Notes under the pieces: model-generated
What the model was told of the DNA's origin: nothing
The model's database searches: none
The model's input: the letters and a program-made list of their open reading frames with translations, nothing else
Made by a program: the position numbers and the translations under genes
Shown: piece by piece, positions 41,808 to 50,344 of the stretch
How the letters are laid out: each line of letters opens with the position of its first letter
Numbering within the stretch: position 1 is the first letter of the stretch
From: Subdoligranulum variabile
Lineage (GTDB): Bacteria; Bacillota; Clostridia; Oscillospirales; Ruminococcaceae
DNA: 64,000 bases
Reading direction: 5' to 3'
NCBI GenBank assembly: GCA_004552305.1
Contig: SFOX01000003.1
Span: forward strand, 124,001-188,000

Positions 41808-42590
41808 ATGGAAAAGTTCACCCGTGACCCCGCAACTGAGCGTACCGATACCCTAGTCTGGGGCAAAAACCCCGTTACCGAGCTGCTGAAAAGCGGCGGC
41901 GCGGTGGACACCGTCTACCTGACCGATTCGATCCCCCAGCCGGTGGCAGGCTATTACACCGCCCTTGCTAAAGAATGCGGCGCTGTCGTCAAGCGCGTAC
42001 CCGCCAACAAGCTGCAAAAAATGTGCGGCACCGCCGAGCATCAGGGCGTTGCCGCCCGCGCTGCCGAGGTGGAATATGCCGCGCTCGACGACCTGTTTGC
42101 CGCCGCAGCCGCCAAGAACGAGCCGCCCTTTTTTGTGCTGTGCGACGGTGTCGAGGACCCGCACAATCTGGGTGCCATCGTGCGCAGCGCCTACCTGTGC
42201 GGCGCGCACGGCGTGGTCATCCCCAAGCGGGGCGGCGTCGGCGTGACCGGCACCGTGATGAAATCCAGCGCCGGGGCGGCGGCGCGTCTGCCCATTGCCC
42301 GCGTACCCAATCTGGCACAGGCGATCCGCACCATCAAGGAGCGCAACGTTTTTGTCTACTGTGCCGACCTTGGCGGCGCACCGCTGTCCCAGACCGACCT
42401 TTCCGGCGCGGTGGCGCTGGTGCTGGGCAGCGAGGGCGCAGGTCCCGGCACGCTGACCCGCAAGCTGTGCGACGCCGCCGTCACACTGGAGATGGCGCCC
42501 GGGCAGTCCACCGGCGTGGACAGCTACAATGTCAGCGTGGCAGCCGGCATCCTGTGCTATGATGTGCTGCGCTGCCGCACCCACAAATAA
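41808..42590 (+). CDS. rlmB: 23S rRNA 2'-O-methyltransferase (RlmB/TrmH family)
   Basis: 260 residues. An N-terminal substrate-binding domain (VWGKNPVTELLKSGGAVDTVYLTD) is followed by the SPOUT knot: VEDPHNLGAIVRSAYLCGAHGVVIP (motif 1), LVLGSEGAGPGTLTRKLCD (motif 2) and ATLEMAPGQSTGVDSYNVSVAAGI-type motif 3, with SYNVSVA in place of the common SLNVSVA. RlmB methylates G2251 of 23S rRNA; other TrmH-family targets are possible. GGCAGGAGG lies 8 nt before the ATG at 41808. The longer frame from 41700 would begin within the promoter. Confidence 0.9.
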   Translation: MEKFTRDPATERTDTLVWGKNPVTELLKSGGAVDTVYLTDSIPQPVAGYYTALAKECGAVVKRVPANKLQKMCGTAEHQGVAARAAEVEYAALDDLFAAAAAKNEPPFFVLCDGVEDPHNLGAIVRSAYLCGAHGVVIPKRGGVGVTGTVMKSSAGAAARLPIARVPNLAQAIRTIKERNVFVYCADLGGAPLSQTDLSGAVALVLGSEGAGPGTLTRKLCDAAVTLEMAPGQSTGVDSYNVSVAAGILCYDVLRCRTHK

Positions 42591-42625
42591 CATCGCATCG
42601 CCCATTTTTAAAGGGAGTCAAAACT

Positions 42626-45600
42626 ATGCCTAGCAAACGTACTAACGATTCGGTGGACCGCATCCTGCAGGAGCTGAGCGTCCAGCAGACCGCGGCCGGT
42701 GTATCGGAAACGGTGACCGACCACCAGATCGACGAGATCCTGCGCAGCGTGGGGATATCCTCGGCACCGCTGAGCGACGCCTCCGTTGCGTCCGACAATC
42801 TGGTTTTTGCCGAGCTGGAGGACACGCCCGCGCCGCGCCCCGCCGCACCGACGCAGCCCGCACCCCGCCGTACTGCGCCCCAGCCTGCCGCACAGGCACC
42901 CGCTGCCCAGTCTACTGCCCAGCCTGCTGCCCCGCGGCAGACTGTGCCGCCCCACACCGGCGGCGACACCACCAACACCAGCATCATCAAGGGCTTTCTG
43001 GTCAAGATGGCACCCGACGGCGGCGCTGCCGGTGCCGAGGCACTGAACGAGGGCAAAAACCAGTTCCAGAAATTTTTCCGGGAATCCGCCGCCGTCATCC
43101 CGGACGATAGGGGGCGCATCCGCGAAACGGGCAAGAAAAAGCGCGGCTGGTTCGGCTTGAAGCGTGCCGAGGAAACCGAGCAGTTCGTTCCCATCAACGT
43201 CGCCCTCAGCAGCCCCCACACGCAGGAGGATGCCCCGGCTGACGCTACCCCCGCGCAGGAATATTTCCCCGATGCCGAGCCTACCCCGGTACCCGCCCCG
43301 GTTCCCACGCCCAAAACGGAAAGCAACCCCACGCCGACTACCCGCCACGAAAGCACCTCTGTGTGGGATATGTTCCCGCGGGCGCAGCCTGCCGCGTCCT
43401 CGCCCATGGACGAGCCGCCTGTGCAACCCGAGGACACCCGCGATGTCTGGCACAGCAAATACACCCGCCCCGCCAAGCCCGCCGCCCCGGCGCAAACGCT
43501 GGAGATGCTGCGCACCTCCTTGGCGGATGCCGCCAAAAAGAACGACCCCGGCGCTACCGGCACGGTCTACCGCAAAAAGCGCAACACCGTGGAATTTATC
43601 CTGCACCAAAAGGTCAGCGCACCCCCTGCGCCCCGGTATCCTGCCGGGGAGCCTGCGGGCGAGCCGATCTCCCCGCCCGACACCACGGGCTTTACCCAGC
43701 AGCTGGGCGTTTCTGCGCCCGGCAGCGACACCCAGCAGTTTTTGGCAGCCTATGATGCCGTGCGTCCCCGCCGCGAGCCGCAGCCCGAACCCACGGCAGC
43801 CCCGGAACCGCAGCCGGCAGCGGAGCCTGCGCCCGCCCCGGAACCCGCCGATGTGACCCGCCTGTTTGCCCCCGACCGCGCCCCCGATGACGTGGATCGT
43901 CTGGTGGACAGCCTGACCGGCAAGCTGCCGCCGCTTACCCACGCGCCGCAGCCCGCCGCGACCCACACCGGCTTTACGCAGGAGCTTTCCGCCCCCGCCC
44001 CGGCGGACGACACGGCAGGCTTTGTCAACAACATTGCGCAGGTCATCAACAGCCAGTCCTCCGGCGAGGACACCGCCCGCTTTGACAGCGCCGCCGCCCG
44101 CCTGACCGACACTGCACCCGATGCGGCAGAGCAGGGGACAAATACCTTTATCGGTCTTACCGGGCTGCGCAGCAAGATGTCGCTGCCGCATCTGGGCGGT
44201 ACCCCGGCGGACGAAGCCCCGGACAGCGTCACCCAGCCCTTTGATACCGCCGAGCTGCCCGTCACCCACGGGCACGAGTATGAGCGCGCCGAGGATGCCC
44301 CCGCCGTGCAAAGCCAGCTTGACGCCGGGTTGGCGCGCCAGACTGCTGCCTGCTTTATCACGCTGGCAGCCGCCGCGGCGCTGCTGACGCTGGGCATTCT
44401 GGCTGCGGCACTGCCCGCCATGCCCGGCGCGTTGGCGCTGCCGTCGGTGTATCCCGGCGTGGCGCTGGCGCTGCTGGCGGCTGCCTGTGCCGCCAACTGG
44501 CGCACCCTTGTGTCCGGTCTTGCGGGCTTTGCCAAGACCCCCACGCCGGACAGCCTTGCCATCCTGCCCGCCTTGGGCGCACTGGTGCAGTGTCTTGTGC
44601 TGCTCATCACCAAGCCCGATGCCTGCGGCACGCTGCTGGCAGGTCCCGCTGCACTGGTGCTGCTGCTCAACGCTGTCGGCAAACGGCTGCATCTTGTCAC
44701 CGTGCGGGACAACTTTGCCCTTGTCAGCGCCAAGGTTGATCACGCCGTGGCGTACCGTTTGCGCGATGCCGGCGCCCTGCGCGCTGTCACCTCCGGCTTG
44801 GCGGAGCCGCATCCCAGCGTGCTGGTCAGCCGCCCCACGCAGGTGCTGCGCGGCTTTTTGGCAAACAGCGCCGCCCACGGCACCAGCGACAAAAACCAGC
44901 AGCAGTTTGCGTGGCTGGTCGGCATCGTCAGCCTGGCAGGGGGGCTGTTTACCCTGATTTCCACCAAGGATGCCGCCGCTGCCGCCTGTATTTTGGCAAT
45001 GATCCCCTGTTTCTGCGCACCGCTGGCGGGCACGCTGCTTTCCGCCTTGCCGGAGCATAAGATGCAGCGCAGCGCCGCCCAGGTGGGCGCGGTCATTCCC
45101 GGCTGGCGCAACATCCGCCAGCTCGGGCGCATCAACGTGCTGCAGGTCGCCGCGCGGGATCTTTTCCCCGCGGGGTGCATCTCGCTTGTGGGCATCAAGC
45201 CCGTCAAGCCGGAGCATATCGACCTTGCCATCGTATTTGCCGCCTCGATGCTCTCTGACGCAGAGCCGACCCTGCGCGATGTCTTTTTGAATATGCTGGG
45301 CGGCAACCGCAGCCTGCTTGCCAAGGTCGAGGACCGCGAAGCCGTCTACGGCAAGGGGTACATCGGCTGGGTGCGCAAGCAGCGCATTCTGATCGGCAAC
45401 CGCAAGCTGATGCAGGACTACGGCATCAAGATCCCCGGCGCGGAATTTGAGCAGCACCACACGGTCAACCAGCGCCGCATCATCTATCTGGCAGTGGCAG
45501 GCAAGCTGTTTGCCATGTTCCAGGTGGCATACCGCAGCGACCCCGACACCGCCGCCGTGCTGGAGGGGCTGCACCGCGAAGGACATTCGCTGCTGGTGGA

Positions 45601-45979
45601 CTGTGACGACTTCAACGTCGATGCCCGCCTGCTGGAAACCGTCTACAGCCTGCCCACCGGCTCGGTCAAGGTGCTGAACACCGCCGAGCGCACCGTCCTT
45701 GCCCCGTCGGTGGCATGGCTGCCGGAAAGTGAGGGCAATATGCTGCACTTGGGCAGCTTTGCCAGCTTTGTCGGCGGCTTGGAGGCTGCCGCCGGTGCCG
45801 CCGAGGGCGAGCGCAAATCCGCCTACATCGTCACCGCGTCGGTTCTGCTCAGCTGTGCGCTCAGTGTGCTGTTCACGCTGACCGGCGGGCTGGCTGCCAT
45901 GCCGCTGCCGGGGCTGGTGCTGTACCAGCTGATGTGGTGCGCGGTTTCCTTGGCATTTTCTGTTTTTCAACGTTACTAA
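42626..45979 (+). CDS. P-type-ATPase-like membrane protein lacking the DKTG phosphorylation site
   Basis: 1117 residues. Residues 1-565 are hydrophilic, Pro/Ala/Thr-rich and probably disordered, with repeated TGFTQ(Q/E)L motifs near 354 and 448. The C-terminal half has helix pairs at about 571-615, 641-690, 761-810 and 1065-1115. I read it as a degenerate P-type ATPase: IPCFCAP at 793-799 stands where CPC/PEGL sits, followed by GAVIPGWRNIRQLGRINVLQVAARDL, where DKTG is replaced by AARD at 842-845. Nucleotide-domain-like IGWVRKQRILIGNRKLM and a FQVAYRSDPDTAAVLEGLHREGHSLLVDCDDFNVDARLL segment follow, without TGDxxxxA or GDGxND. It therefore cannot form the phosphoenzyme; a scaffold or sensor role is possible. 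It lies between rlmB (36 bp) and an ArsP_2-like gene (12 bp). Confidence 0.7.
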   Translation: MPSKRTNDSVDRILQELSVQQTAAGVSETVTDHQIDEILRSVGISSAPLSDASVASDNLVFAELEDTPAPRPAAPTQPAPRRTAPQPAAQAPAAQSTAQPAAPRQTVPPHTGGDTTNTSIIKGFLVKMAPDGGAAGAEALNEGKNQFQKFFRESAAVIPDDRGRIRETGKKKRGWFGLKRAEETEQFVPINVALSSPHTQEDAPADATPAQEYFPDAEPTPVPAPVPTPKTESNPTPTTRHESTSVWDMFPRAQPAASSPMDEPPVQPEDTRDVWHSKYTRPAKPAAPAQTLEMLRTSLADAAKKNDPGATGTVYRKKRNTVEFILHQKVSAPPAPRYPAGEPAGEPISPPDTTGFTQQLGVSAPGSDTQQFLAAYDAVRPRREPQPEPTAAPEPQPAAEPAPAPEPADVTRLFAPDRAPDDVDRLVDSLTGKLPPLTHAPQPAATHTGFTQELSAPAPADDTAGFVNNIAQVINSQSSGEDTARFDSAAARLTDTAPDAAEQGTNTFIGLTGLRSKMSLPHLGGTPADEAPDSVTQPFDTAELPVTHGHEYERAEDAPAVQSQLDAGLARQTAACFITLAAAAALLTLGILAAALPAMPGALALPSVYPGVALALLAAACAANWRTLVSGLAGFAKTPTPDSLAILPALGALVQCLVLLITKPDACGTLLAGPAALVLLLNAVGKRLHLVTVRDNFALVSAKVDHAVAYRLRDAGALRAVTSGLAEPHPSVLVSRPTQVLRGFLANSAAHGTSDKNQQQFAWLVGIVSLAGGLFTLISTKDAAAAACILAMIPCFCAPLAGTLLSALPEHKMQRSAAQVGAVIPGWRNIRQLGRINVLQVAARDLFPAGCISLVGIKPVKPEHIDLAIVFAASMLSDAEPTLRDVFLNMLGGNRSLLAKVEDREAVYGKGYIGWVRKQRILIGNRKLMQDYGIKIPGAEFEQHHTVNQRRIIYLAVAGKLFAMFQVAYRSDPDTAAVLEGLHREGHSLLVDCDDFNVDARLLETVYSLPTGSVKVLNTAERTVLAPSVAWLPESEGNMLHLGSFASFVGGLEAAAGAAEGERKSAYIVTASVLLSCALSVLFTLTGGLAAMPLPGLVLYQLMWCAVSLAFSVFQRY

Positions 45980-45990
45980 AGTGAGGTTTT

Positions 45991-46854
45991 ATGGAACTTA
46001 TTCTGGATGCAATGTTGGACGCCCTGATCGACGGCGTAAAAATGCTGCCGTTTTTGTATCTGGCCTATCTTTTGATCGAATGGATCGAACGCCACCACGG
46101 CGAGCGCATTGAAAACGCGCTGGCAGGGGGTGGGCATTGGGGCTTTTTCCCCGGTGCGCTGCTGGGCTGCGTGCCGCAATGCGGTTTCAGTGCCGTGGCG
46201 TCCAACCTGTACGCCAGCCGGGTCATCACGCCCGGCACCCTGCTGGCGGTGTTTATCGCCACCAGCGACGAAGCGATCCCCCTTTTGGCGGCAGAACCTT
46301 CGCAGTGGAGCAGCCTTGTGCTGCTGATCGTCTGCAAGGTGATTGTTGCCATTGCGGGCGGCGCGCTGCTGGATATGCCGCTGCGCCGCGTTTTGCCGCG
46401 CTCTTTGTACGGCGGCTACGCCGGCAACGCCGCCGATGTGGACTGCCATGAGGAGCATGAGGAGCATAGCAGTATTTTCTTGGCGGCGCTGCGCCACACG
46501 CTGGAAATTTTCGCCTTTATCTTGGTATTCAGCTTCCTGATCGGCTTGGTATTTGAGTCCGTGGGCGAGGACGTTCTTGTTTCCGCCTTGGGCAGCATGG
46601 GGATTTTCCAGCCCATGCTTACCGCGCTGGTCGGGCTTATCCCCAACTGTGCCGCCAGTGTGCTGCTGGCGCAGCTGTATGTGCAGGGCGCCATCGGGTT
46701 CGGCAGCCTGTTCGCCGGGCTTACCTCCGGCGCCGGTGTGGGGTTGGCGGTGCTGTGGCGGGTAAACCCCAGCTGGAAGCAGAATGTATTTATCACCGGG
46801 CTTTTATGGGCGGTCGGTGCAGCGGCAGGTATGCTGCTGCAGCTCGTCCTGTAA
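45991..46854 (+). CDS. ArsP_2-type putative metal exporter
   Basis: 287 residues with about eight to ten hydrophobic segments in two inverted halves. Motifs ALLGCVPQCGFSAVASNLYASRVITPGTLLAVFIATSDEAIPLL and ALVGLIPNCAASVLLAQLYVQGAIGFGSLFAGLTSGAGVGLAVL place it in the putative 10-TM heavy-metal exporter family (PF11449). A histidine/glutamate-rich loop DCHEEHEEH (about 150-158) between the halves could bind metal. The substrate is unproven (manganese, arsenic or other). It starts 12 bp after the P-type-like gene, so the two are co-transcribed. Confidence 0.82.
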   Translation: MELILDAMLDALIDGVKMLPFLYLAYLLIEWIERHHGERIENALAGGGHWGFFPGALLGCVPQCGFSAVASNLYASRVITPGTLLAVFIATSDEAIPLLAAEPSQWSSLVLLIVCKVIVAIAGGALLDMPLRRVLPRSLYGGYAGNAADVDCHEEHEEHSSIFLAALRHTLEIFAFILVFSFLIGLVFESVGEDVLVSALGSMGIFQPMLTALVGLIPNCAASVLLAQLYVQGAIGFGSLFAGLTSGAGVGLAVLWRVNPSWKQNVFITGLLWAVGAAAGMLLQLVL

Positions 46855-46882
46855 GTAACATTTTACACGGAGGGAACTTTGT

Positions 46883-47764
46883 ATGCAGTATTCTGTTGAG
46901 AATGAACTCTTGCGCCTGACGGTGGACACCCACGGTGCCGAGGCTGTCAGCGTCATCCACAAGCCCACCGGTGCCGAGCTTCTGTGGCAGGCAGACCCCG
47001 CCGTCTGGGGTCGCCACGCGCCGATTTTGTTTCCCTACACCGGCAAACTGACCGGCGGCAAGATGATTGCCAAGGGTATGGAGTACGCCGGCAGCCAGCA
47101 CGGCTTTGCCCGCGATGTCGAGCATACGCTGGTCAGCCAGACCGCCGATACCTTGGTGTTTGAGCTGCAAGCCAACGCCGAGACCCTGCCCAAATGGCCC
47201 TACGCCTTTGTGCTGCGCAGCACCTTTGCGCTGGACGGCGAAACCGTACACCACACCCTGACGGTGGAAAACCCCGTGGAGGAGCAGCTGCGCTTCGGCA
47301 TCGGCTATCACCCCGCCTTTGCGCTGCCCTTTGACGACAAGCACAAGACCGAGGATTACGAGATCCGCTTTGACGGGCTGGAATCCCCGCTGTGCGTCAG
47401 CGCCATGCCCAACGGTCTGCTGAACGGGCAAAGCTATTTTCTGGCACGCAACACCGAGGTGATCCCCCTGACGGATGATTTGTTCGACAATGACAGCCAC
47501 TGTATGGTCAACCTGCGCAGCGCACACGTTTCGGTGGTCGAAAAGGACACCGGGCGCAGCGTCATCTGCGATGTGTCGGGCTTCCCATACACGCTGATTT
47601 GGTCTGCCGCCAAAAAGCCGCTGCATTTTATCTGCATCGAGCCGTGGCAGAGCCTGCCGGGCGAGGAAAACGGACCGCTGGAGTGGGAGCAGCGCCCCTG
47701 CGCCGCCAGCCTGAAACAGGGCGAAAGCTGGTCCACGACCCTTTCCACCACCTTTGTGCGGTAA
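46883..47764 (+). CDS. Aldose 1-epimerase family protein (LacX-like)
   Basis: 293 residues, galactose-mutarotase fold. Segments LLWQADPAVWGRHAPILFPYTGKL, SQHGFARDVEHTL (first active-site His), RFGIGYHPAFALPF (second His) and the C-terminal CIEPWQSLPG are typical of the LacX/YeaD-like branch rather than GalM. It probably interconverts anomers of a hexose or hexose phosphate. GGAGG lies upstream of the ATG. It is likely the last gene of the rlmB-to-epimerase run, followed by a MITE and a terminator. Confidence 0.9.
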   Translation: MQYSVENELLRLTVDTHGAEAVSVIHKPTGAELLWQADPAVWGRHAPILFPYTGKLTGGKMIAKGMEYAGSQHGFARDVEHTLVSQTADTLVFELQANAETLPKWPYAFVLRSTFALDGETVHHTLTVENPVEEQLRFGIGYHPAFALPFDDKHKTEDYEIRFDGLESPLCVSAMPNGLLNGQSYFLARNTEVIPLTDDLFDNDSHCMVNLRSAHVSVVEKDTGRSVICDVSGFPYTLIWSAAKKPLHFICIEPWQSLPGEENGPLEWEQRPCAASLKQGESWSTTLSTTFVR

Positions 47765-47774
47765 TATCCTATAA

Positions 47775-47946
47775 GGCAACACCGCACAATTCCCGCCTTA
47801 CGGCTTAAGCACCGCTCCGGCGGCTGCGGCACAGCATCTGCGTTGCCAAAATGCTCGATAATACACAAAGTATTATCTGCGCTTTTGGCTTAGCATCTGT
47901 CGCACCTCGCTCGCCGCATCGGCACTTAGAATTATGCGGTGTCACC
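47775..47946. mobile_element. MITE-like element with 18-bp terminal inverted repeats
   Basis: 172 bp bounded by GGCAACACCGCACAATTC (47775-47792) and the inverse of GGTGACACCGCATAATTC (47929-47946), matching at 15 of 18 positions. It has an internal hairpin GATAATACACAAAGTATTATC and no open frame. About 106 bp match a second, truncated copy at 21021-21126 with few differences. It lies in the gap between the epimerase gene and hisK. A target-site duplication is not clear. Confidence 0.8.
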
Positions 47947-47954
47947 CTAAAACA

Positions 47955-48000
47955 CAGAACCCCCTGCCTTGGCGCGTTTGCACCGGGGCAGGGGGTTTTT
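47955..48000. terminator. Terminator between the epimerase gene and hisK
   Basis: CCCCCTGCC (47960-47968) pairs with GGCAGGGGG (47987-47995), T-run on the plus side. It probably serves both converging transcripts. Confidence 0.78.
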
Positions 48001-48015
48001 ACTTTATAATTTTCG

Positions 48016-48843
48016 TTACAGCGGGCAGACGGTAAAGCCATTCTTGCCCAGCACCTGAACCTTGGTGTAGCCCAGTGCCTTCAGCTTGGCGGCGGCATCC
48101 GCAAACCCGAAGGTCAGTGCCTTGACCTCGTGGGCGTCGGCGGTGATCACCACATTGCCCGAGAGGATCAGCCACTCCTTCAGCAGCTCGTCAGAAGGGA
48201 AGTAGTCCTTGCGGAAGCCGCGGTACACGCCGCTGGTGTTCACCTCCAGCACGCAGCGGTTGCGCGCGGCGGTCATCAGGGCAGCCTTGGCGGCAGCCAG
48301 ATACCGCGGGTCGCTCTCGTCAAAGAACTCGCCGCTGCCATTGATTTTCTTGATCAAGTCAAAATGTCCCAGAATGGTGGGCTTTTTCTCGGCAACCTTG
48401 GCAACATTGGCAAAGTATTCCTCCACCACCGCCAAGGCATCACCGTCAAAATCGTCGTCGATGCAGGCGCGCAGATCCTCCTTGCGCCAGTCGATCTCAT
48501 AATATTTCCCGGTTTTGGGTCCCTGCACATAGTGGCAGCTGCCGATCCAGTAATCGTAGCCGGCGGGGTCGTCATCACTGTACAGATCCCACTCCAGCCC
48601 GCACAGGATATCCATCTTTTCGGCGTAGCGCTCCTTCAGCTTTTCAGCCTGCGCTTTGTACAGGGCGGTGCGGCTCTGGGTCATGCAATATTCCAGATCG
48701 TGGGCGGTGTGGCTGTGTCCCGTAAAGCCCAAGGTCTGCAAGCCATCCTTCCAAGCGGCAACGGCAAGTTCCTCAAGGGTGTTTTTTCCGTCACACAGCT
48801 TGGAGTGAACGTGTACAGAACTCTTCAAGTATTGGTCAGCCAT
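48016..48843 (-). CDS. hisK: Histidinol-phosphatase, PHP family
   Basis: 275 residues. PHP metal-binding motifs: SVHVHSKLCDGKNTLEEL at the N terminus, TGHSHTAHD, LGHFDLIKKIN, EVNTSGVYRG and VITADAHEVKAL. This is the Firmicute HisK/HisJ type that removes phosphate from L-histidinol phosphate. It is the last gene of the his operon, 2 bp after hisIE. AGGATG precedes the ATG. Confidence 0.94.
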   Translation of the reverse strand: MADQYLKSSVHVHSKLCDGKNTLEELAVAAWKDGLQTLGFTGHSHTAHDLEYCMTQSRTALYKAQAEKLKERYAEKMDILCGLEWDLYSDDDPAGYDYWIGSCHYVQGPKTGKYYEIDWRKEDLRACIDDDFDGDALAVVEEYFANVAKVAEKKPTILGHFDLIKKINGSGEFFDESDPRYLAAAKAALMTAARNRCVLEVNTSGVYRGFRKDYFPSDELLKEWLILSGNVVITADAHEVKALTFGFADAAAKLKALGYTKVQVLGKNGFTVCPL

Positions 48844-48845
48844 AA

Positions 48846-49502
48846 TTACTGCATCCTTTCTTGCTTCACCTTATGGTCGATCACGTGACGTTTTTCCAAT
48901 TCCTTGGTGATATCCTGCACCGAAATGCCCAGCTCGATCATCAGAACCATAACATGGTAGGCAAGGTCGCTGATCTCGTAGACGGTTTCTTCCTTGTCGC
49001 GCTTGGCACCGGCAATGATGACCTCGGTGCTTTCCTCGCCCACCTTTTTCAGGATCTTTTCCAGCCCCTTGTTGAACAGGTAGGTCGTGTAGCTGCCCTC
49101 CTGCGGGTCGGTTTTGCGTCCCTCAATCAGCTTGTACAGCCCCTGCCAGGTGAACTGCTTCAGCTCATCGGACAGGTACACCGGGTTGAAGAAGCAGCTT
49201 TCGGCACCGGTATGGCAGGCGGGACCGTCCTTGACGACCTCCACCACCAAGGCGTCCTTGTCGCAGTCTGCGGTGATGGACACCACACGCTGCACATTGC
49301 CGGAGGTTTCGCCCTTGCGCCAGATCTCCTGCCGGCTGCGCGACCAAAACACGGTGCGTCCCTCGGCAATCGTCAGCGCCAGCGTTTCGGCGTTCATATA
49401 GGCAAGGGTCAGCACTTCCTTAGTGTAGTGATCCTGCACGATGGCGGGAATCAAGCCGTTGGCATCGAATTGTAAGGATTGGGAATTTTCACGGATCTCC
49501 AT
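48846..49502 (-). CDS. hisIE: Phosphoribosyl-AMP cyclohydrolase / phosphoribosyl-ATP pyrophosphatase
   Basis: 218 residues, a bifunctional fusion. HisI (about 1-115) has TVFWSRSRQEIWRKGETSGNVQRVVSITADCDKDALVV and the Cys/His zinc site (CHTG). HisE (about 120-218) has KVGEESTEVIIAGAKRDKEETVYEISDLAYHVMVLM. It catalyses the second and third steps of histidine synthesis. It has a possible internal promoter (49531-49559) and an AGGAG ribosome site, separated from hisF by 69 bp. Confidence 0.96.
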   Translation of the reverse strand: MEIRENSQSLQFDANGLIPAIVQDHYTKEVLTLAYMNAETLALTIAEGRTVFWSRSRQEIWRKGETSGNVQRVVSITADCDKDALVVEVVKDGPACHTGAESCFFNPVYLSDELKQFTWQGLYKLIEGRKTDPQEGSYTTYLFNKGLEKILKKVGEESTEVIIAGAKRDKEETVYEISDLAYHVMVLMIELGISVQDITKELEKRHVIDHKVKQERMQ

Positions 49503-49530
49503 AGTGAAACGCTCCTAAAATATATAATAT

Positions 49531-49559
49531 AGTGTACCTCTTTTGCCCGGTTTTGGCAA
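49531..49559 (-). promoter_or_regulatory. Internal promoter of hisIE-hisK
   Basis: Minus-strand TTGCCA (49554-49559), 17-bp spacer, TACACT (49531-49536), in the only large gap of the his operon. Confidence 0.55.
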
Positions 49560-49571
49560 GAGCTATTTGTC

Positions 49572-50330
49572 TTACAGCCGCACTTCCACGCTGTTTTGGC
49601 GCAGATATTGCTTCAGTTCCCGGATTTCCAGCTGTTTTGTATGGAAAATCGACGCCGCCAGCCCGGCATCCACCGCCGGATGGTTGACAAACAGCTCGCG
49701 GAAATCTTCTTTTTTCCCGGCACCGCCGCTGGCGATAATGGGAACGGCGCAGCGTGCCGCCACGGCGTCCAGCAGCTGCCAGTCAAAGCCGTTTTTGACG
49801 CCGTCGGTGTCAATGGAATTGACCACCAGCTCGCCCGCGCCGTTTTGGACGCCCTGCTGCAGCCAGTCCAGCGCATCCAACCCGGTGTTTTCGCGCCCGC
49901 CCTTGGCAAACAGCATAAATTTGCCGTCCACACGCTTGATATCCGCCGAAAGCACCACGCATTGGTTGCCGTATTTCTGCGCCGCCGCGCTGATCAGCGC
50001 CGGGTTTTTGATGGCACCCGAATTGACGCTGACCTTGTCGGCACCGCATTTCAGCACGCGGTCAAAATCCGCCAAGGTGTTGATGCCGCCGCCGACCGTC
50101 AGCGGGATAAATATCTGCCGCGCCACCTCGCGCAGGATATCGGTGAACAGGGCGCGTCCCTCGGCGCTGGCGGTAATGTCGTAAAATACCAGCTCGTCCG
50201 CCCCGGCGGCGTTGTAGTAGCGCGCCATCTCCACGGGGTCTGCCAGATCCTGCAGCCCCGCAAAGTTCACGCCCTTGACCACACGCCCGTTTTTGACGTC
50301 CAAGCAGGGAATAATGCGTTTGGTAACCAT
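49572..50330 (-). CDS. hisF: Imidazole glycerol phosphate synthase, cyclase subunit
   Basis: 252 residues, (beta-alpha)8 barrel. RIIPCLDVKNGRVVKGVNF at the N terminus carries the catalytic Asp; VGGGINTLADFDRVLKCGADKVSVNS is the phosphate-binding repeat; SIDTDGVKNGFDWQLL carries the second catalytic Asp. With HisH it makes imidazole glycerol phosphate and AICAR. GGAGGG precedes the ATG, 14 bp after hisA. Confidence 0.96.
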   Translation of the reverse strand: MVTKRIIPCLDVKNGRVVKGVNFAGLQDLADPVEMARYYNAAGADELVFYDITASAEGRALFTDILREVARQIFIPLTVGGGINTLADFDRVLKCGADKVSVNSGAIKNPALISAAAQKYGNQCVVLSADIKRVDGKFMLFAKGGRENTGLDALDWLQQGVQNGAGELVVNSIDTDGVKNGFDWQLLDAVAARCAVPIIASGGAGKKEDFRELFVNHPAVDAGLAASIFHTKQLEIRELKQYLRQNSVEVRL

Positions 50331-50344
50331 ACTTTCCCTCCGGC

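Noticed and set aside
41479..41911. Minus-strand reading frames of about 100 codons upstream of rlmB
   Set aside because: They run through terminators and the rlmB promoter, have no ribosome site, and have a composition unlike neighbouring genes.
42608..45970. A 1120-codon open frame on the minus strand opposite the P-type-ATPase-like gene
   Set aside because: It mirrors the real gene almost end to end. High GC with third-position bias keeps the antisense frame open. The composition is Gly/Arg/Gln-rich with no ribosome site or promoter.
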